Made by a program: the position numbers and the translations under genes
In this document: piece after piece, positions 52,530 to 60,691 of the stretch
Layout: every line of letters begins with the position of its first letter
Numbering within the stretch: position 1 is the first letter of the stretch
Assembly (NCBI GenBank): GCA_036004365.1
Contig: DASYRN010000021.1
Location: forward strand, 1-64,000
From: DP-36 sp036004365
GTDB taxonomy: Bacteria; Desulfobacterota; Binatia; UBA9968
DNA: 64,000 nt
Direction: 5' to 3'
Notes under the pieces: model-generated
What the model was told of the DNA's origin: nothing
The model's database searches: none
The model's input: only the letters and a program-made list of their open reading frames with translations

Positions 52530-53673
52530 AGTGTGTGTGGTTGTGACGGCTCGGCCCAGCTATGCGCGGATAAAGTCGGCCCTGCGAGCCATCGCTGAGC
52601 ACGGAGAGCTAGAGCTCCAATTGGTGGTGGGCGCATCGGCTCTTTTAAATTTCTACGGCGACACGGTCAAGTACATGGAGCGGGATGGGTTTGAAGTGGC
52701 GGCTCGTGTGTATATGGTCGTCGAAGGCGAAAATCTGGTGACTTCCGCTAAGTCCACCGGCTTGGGCATGGTCGAGCTGGCTACGGTTTTTGACAATTTG
52801 AAACCGGATGTGGTTATCACCGTGGCTGATCGGTACGAGACGCTGGCGACTGCGGTCGCGGCATCCTACATGAATATCCCAGTGGTCCATGTTCAGGGTG
52901 GGGAAGTGTCAGGATCCATTGACGAAAAAGTCCGACATGCCGTGACCAAGCTCTCGGATCTCCATTTTGTTGCTCACGAGAAGGCTGCGGAACGCGTAAT
53001 AAAAATGGGCGAGGCTCCTGACACGGTTTTTGTGACAGGATGTCCGTCCATTGATTTGGCAGCGTCTATTCGTAAAAGCCCAGTGCTGAACTTTGATCCG
53101 TTTGCGAAGTACGGCGGGGTGGGGCCTCTTTTGGATCTCTCTGGCGGTTATTTGATCGTGATGCAGCATCCCGTGACCACGGAATACAGCGTGGCGCGAC
53201 AACAAATTACAGAGACGCTGCAGGCGGTGCGCCAAATGGGCATGCCCGCGCTTTGGTTTTGGCCCAACGTGGACGCGGGCTCAGACGGAACTTCTGAAGG
53301 AATCCGGGCTTTCAGGGAAAACGGAGGGGCGCAAAATATCCATTTCTTCAAGAATATGTCGCCGGAGGATTTTCTTCGTCTAGCTTACAACAGCCGCTGC
53401 CTCGTGGGTAACTCCAGCGTCGGGATTCGTGAATGTTCGTTTCTTGGCGTGCCTGCGGTGAACATCGGTACTCGGCAGTCGGGACGTGAGCGGGGCCGCA
53501 ACGTGGTTGACGTCGCATACGATAGCGCGCAAATCGCAAGCGCTGTGGAACGTCACCTAAATAACAGACGGTTGCCGTCAGATACTCTCTATGGAGACGG
53601 AAAAGCGGGTCCGCGTATAGCGGATCTGCTGGGTAGGGTGGAGTTTCGGGTCGAGAAACGTCTAGCATATTGA
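52519..53673 (+). CDS. neuC: UDP-GlcNAc 2-epimerase (hydrolysing), NeuC type
   Basis: The 384-residue protein has RKVCVVVTARPSYARIKSALRAI, DVVITVADRYETLATAVAASYMNIPVVHVQGGEVSGSIDEKVRHAVTKLSDLHFV and NSRCLVGNSSVGIRECSFLGVPAVNIGTRQSGRERG. This is the hydrolysing NeuC form that yields ManNAc. It sits between neuB and neuA, with overlaps on both sides. This points to ManNAc and so to a sialic acid-type product. Confidence 0.9.
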   Translation: MKRKVCVVVTARPSYARIKSALRAIAEHGELELQLVVGASALLNFYGDTVKYMERDGFEVAARVYMVVEGENLVTSAKSTGLGMVELATVFDNLKPDVVITVADRYETLATAVAASYMNIPVVHVQGGEVSGSIDEKVRHAVTKLSDLHFVAHEKAAERVIKMGEAPDTVFVTGCPSIDLAASIRKSPVLNFDPFAKYGGVGPLLDLSGGYLIVMQHPVTTEYSVARQQITETLQAVRQMGMPALWFWPNVDAGSDGTSEGIRAFRENGGAQNIHFFKNMSPEDFLRLAYNSRCLVGNSSVGIRECSFLGVPAVNIGTRQSGRERGRNVVDVAYDSAQIASAVERHLNNRRLPSDTLYGDGKAGPRIADLLGRVEFRVEKRLAY

Positions 53674-54428
53674 GTAGAGCTGATGGGCGGAGCGATTGGG
53701 TGGCTTTGAGCTGTCTTGGCGTGATTCCGGCTCGTGGAGGTTCAAAAGGAATCCCGCGAAAGAATATTCGGATCGTGGCGGGCCGCCCGCTCATCGCTTA
53801 TACCATCGAGGTCGCTCAGAGAAGTTCACGCTTGACGCGGACGGTCGTATCGACGGAGGACGAGGAAATTGCCGAGGTCGCTCGACTGCTCGGAGCCGAA
53901 GTGCCATTCCGACGTCCCCGTGAACTTGCGACCAACGAGGCTCCATCCGTGTCGGTTGCCTGTCATGCGCTCGATTTTGTGGAAAAAGAGGAAGGCCGGC
54001 GGTATGATTGTTTGGCTCTCCTGGAGCCGACGTCCCCTCTGCGAAAGGCCGAGGATGTTGACGGCGCCATCGCTTTACTGGAAGAATCCGGAGCCGATTC
54101 AGTAGTCAGCCTTTGCCGACTTGAGGCTCCGCACCCGGCAAAGCTGAAGATATTGCAGGACGGGCGAATCAAGCCGTTCTTGCCGGAACTTTGGCGCGAA
54201 GGGCTGCAGAGGCAAGAGCTTTCACCTGTCTATTTTCTGAACGGTGGAATCTATGCGGTCAAGAGGGACTTTCTTATTGAGAGTCAGACATTTTGGGGCG
54301 AGAAGACGCTGCCTTATCTAATGCCAGAGGACAGATCCGTCAATATTGATACATGGTTTGACTTGAAACTTGTGGAATGCCTTATAACAACGAGCGAGAA
54401 AAATGAATCTCCTAAAAGGTCAAACTGA
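53670..54428 (+). CDS. neuA: CMP-nonulosonic acid synthetase (NeuA type)
   Basis: The 252-residue cytidylyltransferase has VIPARGGSKGIPRKNIR (nucleotide-binding), VVSTEDEEIAEVARLLGAEVPFRRPRELATNEAPS, LLEPTSPLRKAEDVDGAI, YFLNGGIYAVKRDFL and MPEDRSVNIDTWFD. It activates the acid with CTP. The TTG at 53670 overlaps the neuC TGA. The shorter sequence from the GARPARGGSKG-like core agrees with typical length. Confidence 0.92.
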   Translation: MSRADGRSDWVALSCLGVIPARGGSKGIPRKNIRIVAGRPLIAYTIEVAQRSSRLTRTVVSTEDEEIAEVARLLGAEVPFRRPRELATNEAPSVSVACHALDFVEKEEGRRYDCLALLEPTSPLRKAEDVDGAIALLEESGADSVVSLCRLEAPHPAKLKILQDGRIKPFLPELWREGLQRQELSPVYFLNGGIYAVKRDFLIESQTFWGEKTLPYLMPEDRSVNIDTWFDLKLVECLITTSEKNESPKRSN

Positions 54429-55200
54429 CGGCTTAGACGGACACAGGCGGGTTCTGGAAGAAGAAATATTCCAGATCCACACGAAGTGGCCCGAGTTCAA
54501 GCCGCTTCTCAAAGCCCTTGAAGAAATTGGGGCGAGCTTGACCGGGAACGAGGTGGTGGTGGATTTGGGGCGTTACTACGTTTATGACGGCTGCTGCCTC
54601 TTTGCGCCTTTTTTTTCTAAGGCCAGACAGTATCTCGGCGCCGACTGTATTCTTCCGAACTGGAAGGACGTTTATGGATATCAAAAGTGGATGGTGGAGA
54701 ACCCCGCGCTGGTTCGTGTCCGCCCGGGTGTAATAACGGATATTACTCGTCTGCCCATTCGCGAAGAGATCGTAGATTGGGTACTTATTCCCAATATCGT
54801 CGAGCATGTCAGCGAGCCGGAGACGATGTTTATCGAGGCCTTCAGAGTTTTAAAAAAAGGGGGCCGTGCGTTTGTCTTTGCGCCGCACGTCAGAGAAGAG
54901 CATCAGCCGCCCTACGATTATTTTCGTTACACCCAGTATGGACTTCGACATCTTTTTGAAAAGGCGGGTTTCGAGGTCCAAAGCATAACGCCTGCTTCAG
55001 GTATCTTCGACGTACTGTCGAAGACGACCATGCTGGCCCTGGACTTTCTCCCTCCCATGAAGAAGAAAATCTTCGGCTTACTTTTCGATAAGTGGGTTAA
55101 ACCCGTGCTCTGGCGTTACGACAGTTTTTATCAACGGCATCCTGTCAATGCGGCCAAAGAGTGCCCTATGGCCCATCTCGCCTTTTTGAGGAAGCCTTAG
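54403..55200 (+). CDS. SAM-dependent methyltransferase
   Basis: The 265-residue protein has VVVDLGRYYVYDGCCLFAPFFSKARQYLGADC in the motif I area with an altered glycine loop, then ITDITRLPIREEIVDWVLIPNIVEHVSEPETMFIEAFRVLKKGGRAFVFAPHV. The motif I glycine pattern is unusual for class I methyltransferases. It overlaps neuA by 26 bases. The substrate is unknown but its linkage to neuA suggests a sugar or glycan target. Confidence 0.72.
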   Translation: MNLLKGQTDGLDGHRRVLEEEIFQIHTKWPEFKPLLKALEEIGASLTGNEVVVDLGRYYVYDGCCLFAPFFSKARQYLGADCILPNWKDVYGYQKWMVENPALVRVRPGVITDITRLPIREEIVDWVLIPNIVEHVSEPETMFIEAFRVLKKGGRAFVFAPHVREEHQPPYDYFRYTQYGLRHLFEKAGFEVQSITPASGIFDVLSKTTMLALDFLPPMKKKIFGLLFDKWVKPVLWRYDSFYQRHPVNAAKECPMAHLAFLRKP

Positions 55201-55205
55201 AGCCG

Positions 55206-56678
55206 ATGCCCATCCCTTTGAACGGAAACGAGTCGCCGGAGGAGAAGACGCTTTTTATTTTTCTTCGCCTCGGGACTTCCCACAGAAACATCCTTCGGAC
55301 CGAGGTGATCGATACTTTAAGAGGGTGTCCGGGCCTCCGGATCATGGTTATCTCTCCGTTAGGGAATGAGGCTTATTTTCGTGAGGAACTGTTGTCCAAG
55401 GGGCTTAACGTTGAGCCTGTGCCCAAGAGCAGGATAGGGTTTGTCGAGAGACGCCTCAAGAACGTAAAGCACTATCTTTGGTCGCAGCGCGAATTGAGTT
55501 CGACTATCAGAATCAAAAGGAGAAGCGATGAGAGTCTATGGGGTCGCTGGTGGCGGGACAGCTCGGCCCGTCTCTTTGGCAGTTGGGGATTAACAGAGAA
55601 AAAAATCAACGGCCTGGAAATCGCGTCATTTCGTTCTCGTAGAGTCGCCCAGCTTTACGACCGCTATCATCCCGACGCGGTATTGTTCACCAAGCTCTTT
55701 TCGACCAATATTCACGTAGTCAAGGAAGCAAGGAAAAGAAGAATCCAGACGATTTGCTTTGTGGAGGGTTGGGACAATCTCAATTCCAAAGGTCCAATGT
55801 CGGTCATCCCGGACGACATGATCGTGTGGAACGAAGGGATGAGAGAGGAAGCGGTGGCATTTCATAACTTTCCAGCCGAGCGAATCAAGGTGGTCGGCAT
55901 ACCAGAATTTGATATTTATTGTGACCAGTCTCTGTTTCGAAGCAGGGAGGATTTTTTCTTCGAATACGGTCTCGATCCCAAAATCAAGCTGATTACTTAT
56001 GCAGTGGCTGGTGGGGTACTGGCGCCAACGGAACCTGAAATTATCGAGCTTTTCTATCAGGCGATGATATCCGGACGCTTGGATATCCCTTGCCAGCTTC
56101 TCGTGAGGCTTCATCCGAATACCCGAGGAGAATATCTAAAGAAATTTGACCGCTTTAAGGGCAGACCCCGAATGACTGTGCAGCCGGCAGGCCGCGTCGC
56201 CAGGATACAGGACGGCTGGGATCCGTCTTGGGAAGATACCATTCGTCTGGGAGAAACCATGCTCCATTCTGACGTGGTCATTACTGTGGGCTCGACTATC
56301 TGTCTTGACGCTATAGCGTTTGATACCCCGGTTGTGGGGATAGGCTTCGAAGGCGCAAGACAAAACCCTTATTGGCGTTCTTATCGTCGCTATTATGACT
56401 TCACTCATCTCAGCCGCGTTGTAAAAAATGGTGGTTTGCGAGTGGCCACCGGCTTGGACGAGATGGTGGACGCGGTACGGCGATATCTTCAAGATTCTTC
56501 CTTGGACGCTGAAGGAAGACGACAGGTTAGGCAAGAGCAGATCTTTTCTTTGGACGGAAAATCCTCTCGACGCGCGGGAGAAGCGATCCTGGAATGCATG
56601 GGGCTTAGGGCCGCCGAGTCAAGCAAAGCAGCTGCTAACGAGACAGGTCACGTTCTTCTGCCTTTTTCCTCCGAATGA
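55206..56678 (+). CDS. Large surface-carbohydrate biosynthesis protein, GT-B-like
   Basis: The 490-residue protein has an N-terminal segment LFIFLRLGTSHRNILRTEVIDTLRG and a later FVEGWDNLNSKGPMSVIPDDMIVWNEGMREEAVAFHNFPAERIKVVGIPEFD. A second half contains LLVRLHPNTRGEYLKKFDRFKGRP and HSDVVITVGSTICLDAIAFDTPVVGIGFEG. This resembles GT-B surface carbohydrate proteins such as CDP-glycerol glycerophosphotransferase-like enzymes. I cannot name the donor. The ATG at 55206 is used since the in-frame upstream part overlaps the previous gene. Confidence 0.6.
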   Translation: MPIPLNGNESPEEKTLFIFLRLGTSHRNILRTEVIDTLRGCPGLRIMVISPLGNEAYFREELLSKGLNVEPVPKSRIGFVERRLKNVKHYLWSQRELSSTIRIKRRSDESLWGRWWRDSSARLFGSWGLTEKKINGLEIASFRSRRVAQLYDRYHPDAVLFTKLFSTNIHVVKEARKRRIQTICFVEGWDNLNSKGPMSVIPDDMIVWNEGMREEAVAFHNFPAERIKVVGIPEFDIYCDQSLFRSREDFFFEYGLDPKIKLITYAVAGGVLAPTEPEIIELFYQAMISGRLDIPCQLLVRLHPNTRGEYLKKFDRFKGRPRMTVQPAGRVARIQDGWDPSWEDTIRLGETMLHSDVVITVGSTICLDAIAFDTPVVGIGFEGARQNPYWRSYRRYYDFTHLSRVVKNGGLRVATGLDEMVDAVRRYLQDSSLDAEGRRQVRQEQIFSLDGKSSRRAGEAILECMGLRAAESSKAAANETGHVLLPFSSE

Positions 56679-57595
56679 GTAACGTTTCCATCTCCATTAT
56701 TATAGCCACAAAAGGTCGCGAGGAAAGCCTGAAAAAACTCTTTCGGAGCCTTAGACAGCTTGAGGCCCTTGAAGAAATTCAACCGGAGATCGTCGTGGTC
56801 AATAATGCCGATGACGGTGCGCCAGAGCGGATCGTGCTGGATCTGGTGGCAGAACTTCGTGATGGAATCCCTACGCTTCAATGTTTGAGGGATAAAGGAG
56901 CCGTCCCGCCTCGGCCCAAGTGTCGAGGTCATAACCTCGCGATCCAAGAAGCGCGGGCGTCGATCTTGGCCTTCCTAGATGACGATGTGGAAGTGACATC
57001 GGGATGGCTCAAAGCAGTGCGGGATTTTTTTTTGCGTCACCCCTATGACGCGATGCAAGGGACGATTTTAGTTCCACCTGCTTTTGAGAACGACCCGGAG
57101 TTTCTCAAAATTTGGAACCGCTATCGTACCATTCCATACATCAATTATGGCTCTCAGGTGATGGAGATCTACACCCTTACCGGTCCCAACATGGCCATCA
57201 AAAGAAAAGTGTTTGATGACGTGGGACCGTTTGACGAGCGGCTTGGCCCAGGTCGCTCGGGGATGTCAGAAGATGTTGAGTTTGCCCAGCGAATGTTAAG
57301 CAGTGGAAAAAGGATCGGATACGAACCGACTGCAGCGGCTTATCACGAAGTCGATTGGAGTCGGCTCAACGATGATTTCTTTCGGCGCTGGCACGAGCAG
57401 CAAGGGTTGAGCCGGCTCATCTACAAGAAAAGCTCTCTGCTCAGTATTATTTCCAACTTCGGGCGCTCTATTTTTTCCTATGGATGGTATTCGGTATTCG
57501 CCAACGAGAGGAAGAAATATCGCGCCTTGGGAAGATTTTATCACTACTTAGCCATGGTGAGGGTGAAGCTCGGATCTTTCTATGAAACCAGTTAA
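56675..57595 (+). CDS. Family 2 glycosyltransferase
   Basis: The 306-residue protein has VSISIIIATKGREESLKKLFRSLRQL, EIVVVNNADDGAPER, ASILAFLDDDVEVTSGWL with the D-D-D metal site and GPNMAIKRKVFDDVGPFDERLGPGRSGMSEDVEFAQRML, the ED acceptor motif. This is a complete GT2 rhamnosyl/glycosyl-type transferase. ATG overlaps the previous stop (ATGA). Confidence 0.88.
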   Translation: MSNVSISIIIATKGREESLKKLFRSLRQLEALEEIQPEIVVVNNADDGAPERIVLDLVAELRDGIPTLQCLRDKGAVPPRPKCRGHNLAIQEARASILAFLDDDVEVTSGWLKAVRDFFLRHPYDAMQGTILVPPAFENDPEFLKIWNRYRTIPYINYGSQVMEIYTLTGPNMAIKRKVFDDVGPFDERLGPGRSGMSEDVEFAQRMLSSGKRIGYEPTAAAYHEVDWSRLNDDFFRRWHEQQGLSRLIYKKSSLLSIISNFGRSIFSYGWYSVFANERKKYRALGRFYHYLAMVRVKLGSFYETS

Positions 57596-57992
57596 TTCCA
57601 TTGGTAAATACCTCGCCACGCGCTGGAAATCCTTCAAGTACGTCCGCGATCCGCGAAAATTCTGGGAGGAAAGAGGCTCCAAGGACGACTTCGAGAAATA
57701 TCCGCCTGAGATATATTCAGTGCAAGTAGAGTTCCTCCGCGAGAAATTCTTAACCTTAGGCGTTGGGCCGGCCCTGGAAATAGGCTGCGGGTATGGGAGA
57801 ATTCTCACTATTACACGAAATTGCGTCGGGGATCCCTGGCTCGCCGTTGGGCTGGATTTCGGCTACCCACAGTTGAAAAAGGCGAAATTTCTGAGCGATC
57901 CTACCTGCCGTCTTCTACAAGCCACAGCCACTGATCTAAAGCCGGTTCGGTTTGCCATCATAGAAAAAAGCGCGCGCAACGACGCCGATTAG
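57582..57992 (+). CDS. Truncated SAM-dependent methyltransferase
   Basis: The 136-residue product has motif I ALEIGCGYGRILTITRNCV and a second-strand segment VGLDFGYPQLKKAKFL but ends soon after QATATDLKPVRF. The rest of the fold, including strands 4-7, is missing. The tail EKSARNDAD does not fit a methyltransferase. It is probably a gene broken by deletion, or a remnant. It overlaps the GT2 gene by 14 bases. Confidence 0.6.
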   Translation: MKPVNSIGKYLATRWKSFKYVRDPRKFWEERGSKDDFEKYPPEIYSVQVEFLREKFLTLGVGPALEIGCGYGRILTITRNCVGDPWLAVGLDFGYPQLKKAKFLSDPTCRLLQATATDLKPVRFAIIEKSARNDAD

Positions 57993-58024
57993 AGTCTCTG
58001 CCAAAGTGCCTGCATATCTTATCC

Positions 58025-58657
58025 ATGCCGAGATGGTTTAGACGCGGCTACCGGCGTTGGGCCAGGCATCAACTAGAGAGGCGGGGATACTTGGACCCGT
58101 TATCCAAACGCCCTCCCGACGCGAATCCCCCCGACTATAGTGATCTTTGGTTCCTTTACAACGTCGTGAGGCAGCGGAAGCCGCGTTCGATTTTGGAATT
58201 CGGCTCTGGCTGTTCTACCGTGATCATGGCTCAGGCTCTAGCGGATAATCTAAGCCAATCCTACGGGGAGAAGCGCGGATATCTCTACTCTGTCGATGCG
58301 CATCCCTACTGGGCTAAAGTTACTTCCGACTCGATACCCAAGAACCTCCGTGAGTTTTGCGAAGTCTCTTATAGTCCTTTACTTGAGATAAGCTATGAGG
58401 GGACACCGGCATTCCGCCATGCTAAAATTCCTGACGTGGTTCCCGATCTCCTCTACTTGGACGGTCCAGAGCTTACTCCAGAGAGACAGATCGCGGTAGA
58501 TGTTCTGGATCTCGAAGGAAGATTGTTACCGGGTTTCTACATGGTTGTGGACGGAAGGAAAGCAAATAGAGATTTTCTGCTTCGTCATCTGAAGAGGCGG
58601 TATGCGTACAAGTACCGGCGGCAATTTCGTAACGCCGTTTTTGCGCTGATTCCATAA
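58025..58657 (+). CDS. Methyltransferase-like protein with EFGSGCS loop
   Basis: The 210-residue protein has ILEFGSGCSTVIMAQALADNLSQSY (glycine loop), YSVDAHPYWAKV and DLLYLDGPELTPERQIAVDVLDLEG. It looks like the methyltransferase 24-type Rossmann fold. The C-terminus is R/K/Y-rich. No specific substrate can be deduced. Confidence 0.62.
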   Translation: MPRWFRRGYRRWARHQLERRGYLDPLSKRPPDANPPDYSDLWFLYNVVRQRKPRSILEFGSGCSTVIMAQALADNLSQSYGEKRGYLYSVDAHPYWAKVTSDSIPKNLREFCEVSYSPLLEISYEGTPAFRHAKIPDVVPDLLYLDGPELTPERQIAVDVLDLEGRLLPGFYMVVDGRKANRDFLLRHLKRRYAYKYRRQFRNAVFALIP

Positions 58658-58658
58658 T

Positions 58659-59474
58659 TCACTTTGTGGTAATCATGAAGGTCTGGAAGAAGGGTCCTTC
58701 GTAGTTTAGCGGGCCGCCGTAATTCACCTGAGAACCGACCGGAAAAAGCCCGCACAGTGAGAGAAGTCTGTGGATTTCTCGTGTGCTGAATAGGGTCATG
58801 CGATCCGGATTGTCTGGAAACCGCACTGCATAATCCTGATTGTCTCCAAAGAACGAGGAGTGGAAATAAGAGAAGGCCACGATTCCTCCCGTCCTTAATA
58901 CTCTTTGGCTCTCTCTAAGATACTGCTCCACCTCCTCTCTCCGCATGTGGGTAAACACCGAAGAAAAGACCGCTAAATCCACTGAACCGCTTTCTATCGG
59001 CAAACGGATTCCATCATAAGGGATGGCCCCCTGGGCGTTGTATCGTGTGTTGGCGATGTCTAAATGGACGAAGGAAAATCCTGGGTTTAGGGGAGCCACG
59101 TTTTTTTGCGTCCAGGCGATGGCTTCCTTTTGAATATCTATGCCCACGTAGCTGCCAGGTTCTTCAATAAGGTTTGCAAGCCCCAAAGCGAGAAGTCCCC
59201 AACCGCAGCCAACGTCGAGTACCCGTGAGGCGGGACGTAGGTCGGCATAGGATTTGAGAAACTTTGTAAAGTGTATGGCCCTATGGTAGCAATTGCCGAC
59301 ACTTTTTGCGTTGTTTGTGAGGTTGCGGATCTCCTCGGGGATGTCCGGATCGCCTGTCAGTTGATAGATCGGATAAGTTACCGCGAAAGTGTCACAGAAT
59401 TCCGCGAAATATCGGAATAGCTCGGACTCATTGGGTACGGGCAGCGTTTCGATGCCAGGAAAGATACTCTCCAA
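58659..59474 (-). CDS. SAM-dependent methyltransferase with possibly truncated start
   Basis: The 271-residue protein has RVLDVGCGWGLLALGLANLI, VGIDIQKEAIAWTQKNV, LPIESGSVDLAVFSSVFTHMRREEVEQYLRESQRVLRTGGIVAFSYFHSSFFG. The fold is a class I methyltransferase. The only start is TTG 59474, without a clear ribosome binding site, right next to the decayed transposase segment. The N-terminus may have been replaced or trimmed by that insertion. It is convergent with the 58,025 gene. Confidence 0.75.
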   Translation of the reverse strand: MESIFPGIETLPVPNESELFRYFAEFCDTFAVTYPIYQLTGDPDIPEEIRNLTNNAKSVGNCYHRAIHFTKFLKSYADLRPASRVLDVGCGWGLLALGLANLIEEPGSYVGIDIQKEAIAWTQKNVAPLNPGFSFVHLDIANTRYNAQGAIPYDGIRLPIESGSVDLAVFSSVFTHMRREEVEQYLRESQRVLRTGGIVAFSYFHSSFFGDNQDYAVRFPDNPDRMTLFSTREIHRLLSLCGLFPVGSQVNYGGPLNYEGPFFQTFMITTK

Positions 59475-59555
59475 TCCAGCAGTTTGCCTGAGGAGATGGT
59501 GGGCAAGCTTTCGCGGCCAAAATCATCTGCGTAAGCTTGTTGCGATGCTTGGCTT

Positions 59556-59610
59556 CAGCGGTGAGTGAGGTGCCCAGACGTGACAGAAAATGGCGGTTGG
59601 CACGGGGCAT
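59556..59610 (-). pseudogene. Remnant of a REP-associated tyrosine transposase (RAYT)
   Basis: The minus strand begins MPRANRHFL at ATG 59610 and then, one frame later, gives HVW and HLTHR. Intact RAYT/Y1 transposases begin MPRANRHFLPGHVWHLTHRCH. The frameshifts and the missing remainder show decay. The REP-like hairpins near 10.7 kb are of a type that such enzymes can mobilise, though no link is proven. Confidence 0.6.
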
Positions 59611-59688
59611 CGCTTCTCTCCGTAGAGCCTGCATTTCACCTTCCAAAAACGCACCGCCAAGCATCTTAAGCACTACGATTCTGCGGTC

Positions 59689-60010
59689 TTATGTCGCCGA
59701 ATCAATAAATTGTGCAGGTCCGAACCGGTTCTTCAGTTCTCTCAGGTCGTCAGCGAATTTCTTCTGGACCCACCTGCGGTCCTCGGGAGAATCGGAGACG
59801 CTGTTGCGGAACCCAACGGCCCCCAGATCTCGTTGCCATCGTAGAGTGCTCGATGTCGCGCGCGCCGTCGGGACCGCCCTTCGGGCGACGAGGTTGGAGG
59901 TCCGAGTACCGGGGATTCATCGCGAGAACCGCCAGGCACATCTGTTCGCGGTCAGCCTGGGTGAGGAGCCAGGTGCGAAGACGTTCCTCCGTGAGCTGTG
60001 GGTGCGACAT
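59689..60010 (-). pseudogene. Frameshifted restriction-endonuclease-like gene
   Basis: The gene starts at ATG 60010 with an excellent site (AGGAAGAGGAAGACC). It reads SHPQLTEERLRTWLLTQADREQMCLAVL and RRPKGGPDGARDIE. The reading then shifts: ALYDGNEIWG in a second frame and GAVGFRNSVSDSPEDRRWVQKKFADDL in a third, ending at TAA 59689-59691. The P-x-G-G-P-D-G-x-R-D-I-E core is a recognisable PD-(D/E)XK-like nuclease family. Two frameshifts make it non-functional unless sequencing errors are responsible. Confidence 0.65.
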
Positions 60011-60124
60011 GGTCTTCCTCTTCCTTCCCGCCGTACGAACGGTGGCGGGTAGCGATCCGCCTACGCCAGCGTCTTACGGTGCCGCGGTTGCTTCATGCCG
60101 GGGTCCGAGAGCGCATTGCGATCG

Positions 60125-60232
60125 GGCTAACGCCGGAATTGAGCAGGCGCGGGCGAATGCAAAAAACATGGAAAGGACAACGTAACATGACAAGCACGCT
60201 ATCCCGCGCTCCGCTCGAATGACTTGTTGGGC
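60125..60232 (+). repeat. attC-like imperfect palindrome (integron cassette site candidate)
   Basis: The left end is GGCTAAC (60125-60131) and the right end GTTGGGC (60226-60232), matching the RYYYAAC and GTTRRRY core sites with one or two differences. Inside, AATTGAGCAGGCGCGGG (60137-60153) pairs with CCCGCGCTCCGCTCGAAT (60203-60220) with bulged bases, as expected of an attC stem with extrahelical bases. The total length of 108 bases is in the known attC range. No integron integrase is present in the window. Confidence 0.5.
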
Positions 60233-60265
60233 GGCAGCTGACTACTCTCGCTTTGACGATTTCGT

Positions 60266-60502
60266 TTAGACAGACTTCAACGCACTTTGGACATCGTTTA
60301 TGACTGACTGCGTTATGAAATTAGAAGGTGCCGTGGAAGGATGGCTTGCTTGCGAAACTCCTTTCTCTATGGCTTTGTTCATGTGTTCCAAGTAACAACA
60401 GACAACCGCCGCAGTCGCCTGATTTAGCAGAACATCTATTTGGTCAGTTTTTGACATTGATCCCGTTGGAAGAGTTGGTAAAGCAAACGTAATGCTTTGC
60501 AT
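60266..60502 (-). CDS. Small unknown protein with strong ribosome binding site
   Basis: The 78-residue ORF starts at ATG 60502 after AAAGGAGAAAAATC, the best ribosome binding site in this stretch. The protein has SMSKTDQIDVLLNQATAAVVCCYLEHMNKAI in the first half and a polar, Ser/Thr-rich second half. There is a Cys-Cys pair in a probable helix. I do not recognise a family. It lies just right of the attC-like site and directly downstream of the Cys-rich mini-ORF on the same strand. Confidence 0.55.
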   Translation of the reverse strand: MQSITFALPTLPTGSMSKTDQIDVLLNQATAAVVCCYLEHMNKAIEKGVSQASHPSTAPSNFITQSVINDVQSALKSV

Positions 60503-60583
60503 GATTTTTCTCCTTTGTAGTTTGGTTCGGTATCATCTCTTTAAGCAGAAGTTCATCCACGTTGCTTAGTCAAGTCGTCTGTT

Positions 60584-60691
60584 TCAGCAGCACTCGCCGA
60601 CACAGCAACTTCCGCAACTCGTTGACACCGCACAACCGCAAGCGCGGATGTTGTCGCACTGCACACAACAAGTCCCAGTTGCGCCATGCAT
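60584..60691 (-). CDS. Candidate 35-residue cysteine-rich peptide
   Basis: The frame from ATG 60691 to TGA 60584 encodes 35 residues with 10 cysteines, including TCCVQC near the start and CGC ... SCGSCCVGECC at the end. A TTG at 60727 would add 12 residues. No clear ribosome binding site is seen, so coding is uncertain. The next gene on the same strand begins 81 bases downstream. Such Cys density resembles metal-binding or disulfide-rich peptides, or modified-peptide precursors. Confidence 0.35.
   Translation of the reverse strand: MHGATGTCCVQCDNIRACGCAVSTSCGSCCVGECC

Noticed and set aside
59537..60222. Long plus-strand frames over the decayed stretch
   Set aside because: They are antisense shadows of the frameshifted nuclease-like gene, the RAYT scrap and the attC-like palindrome.
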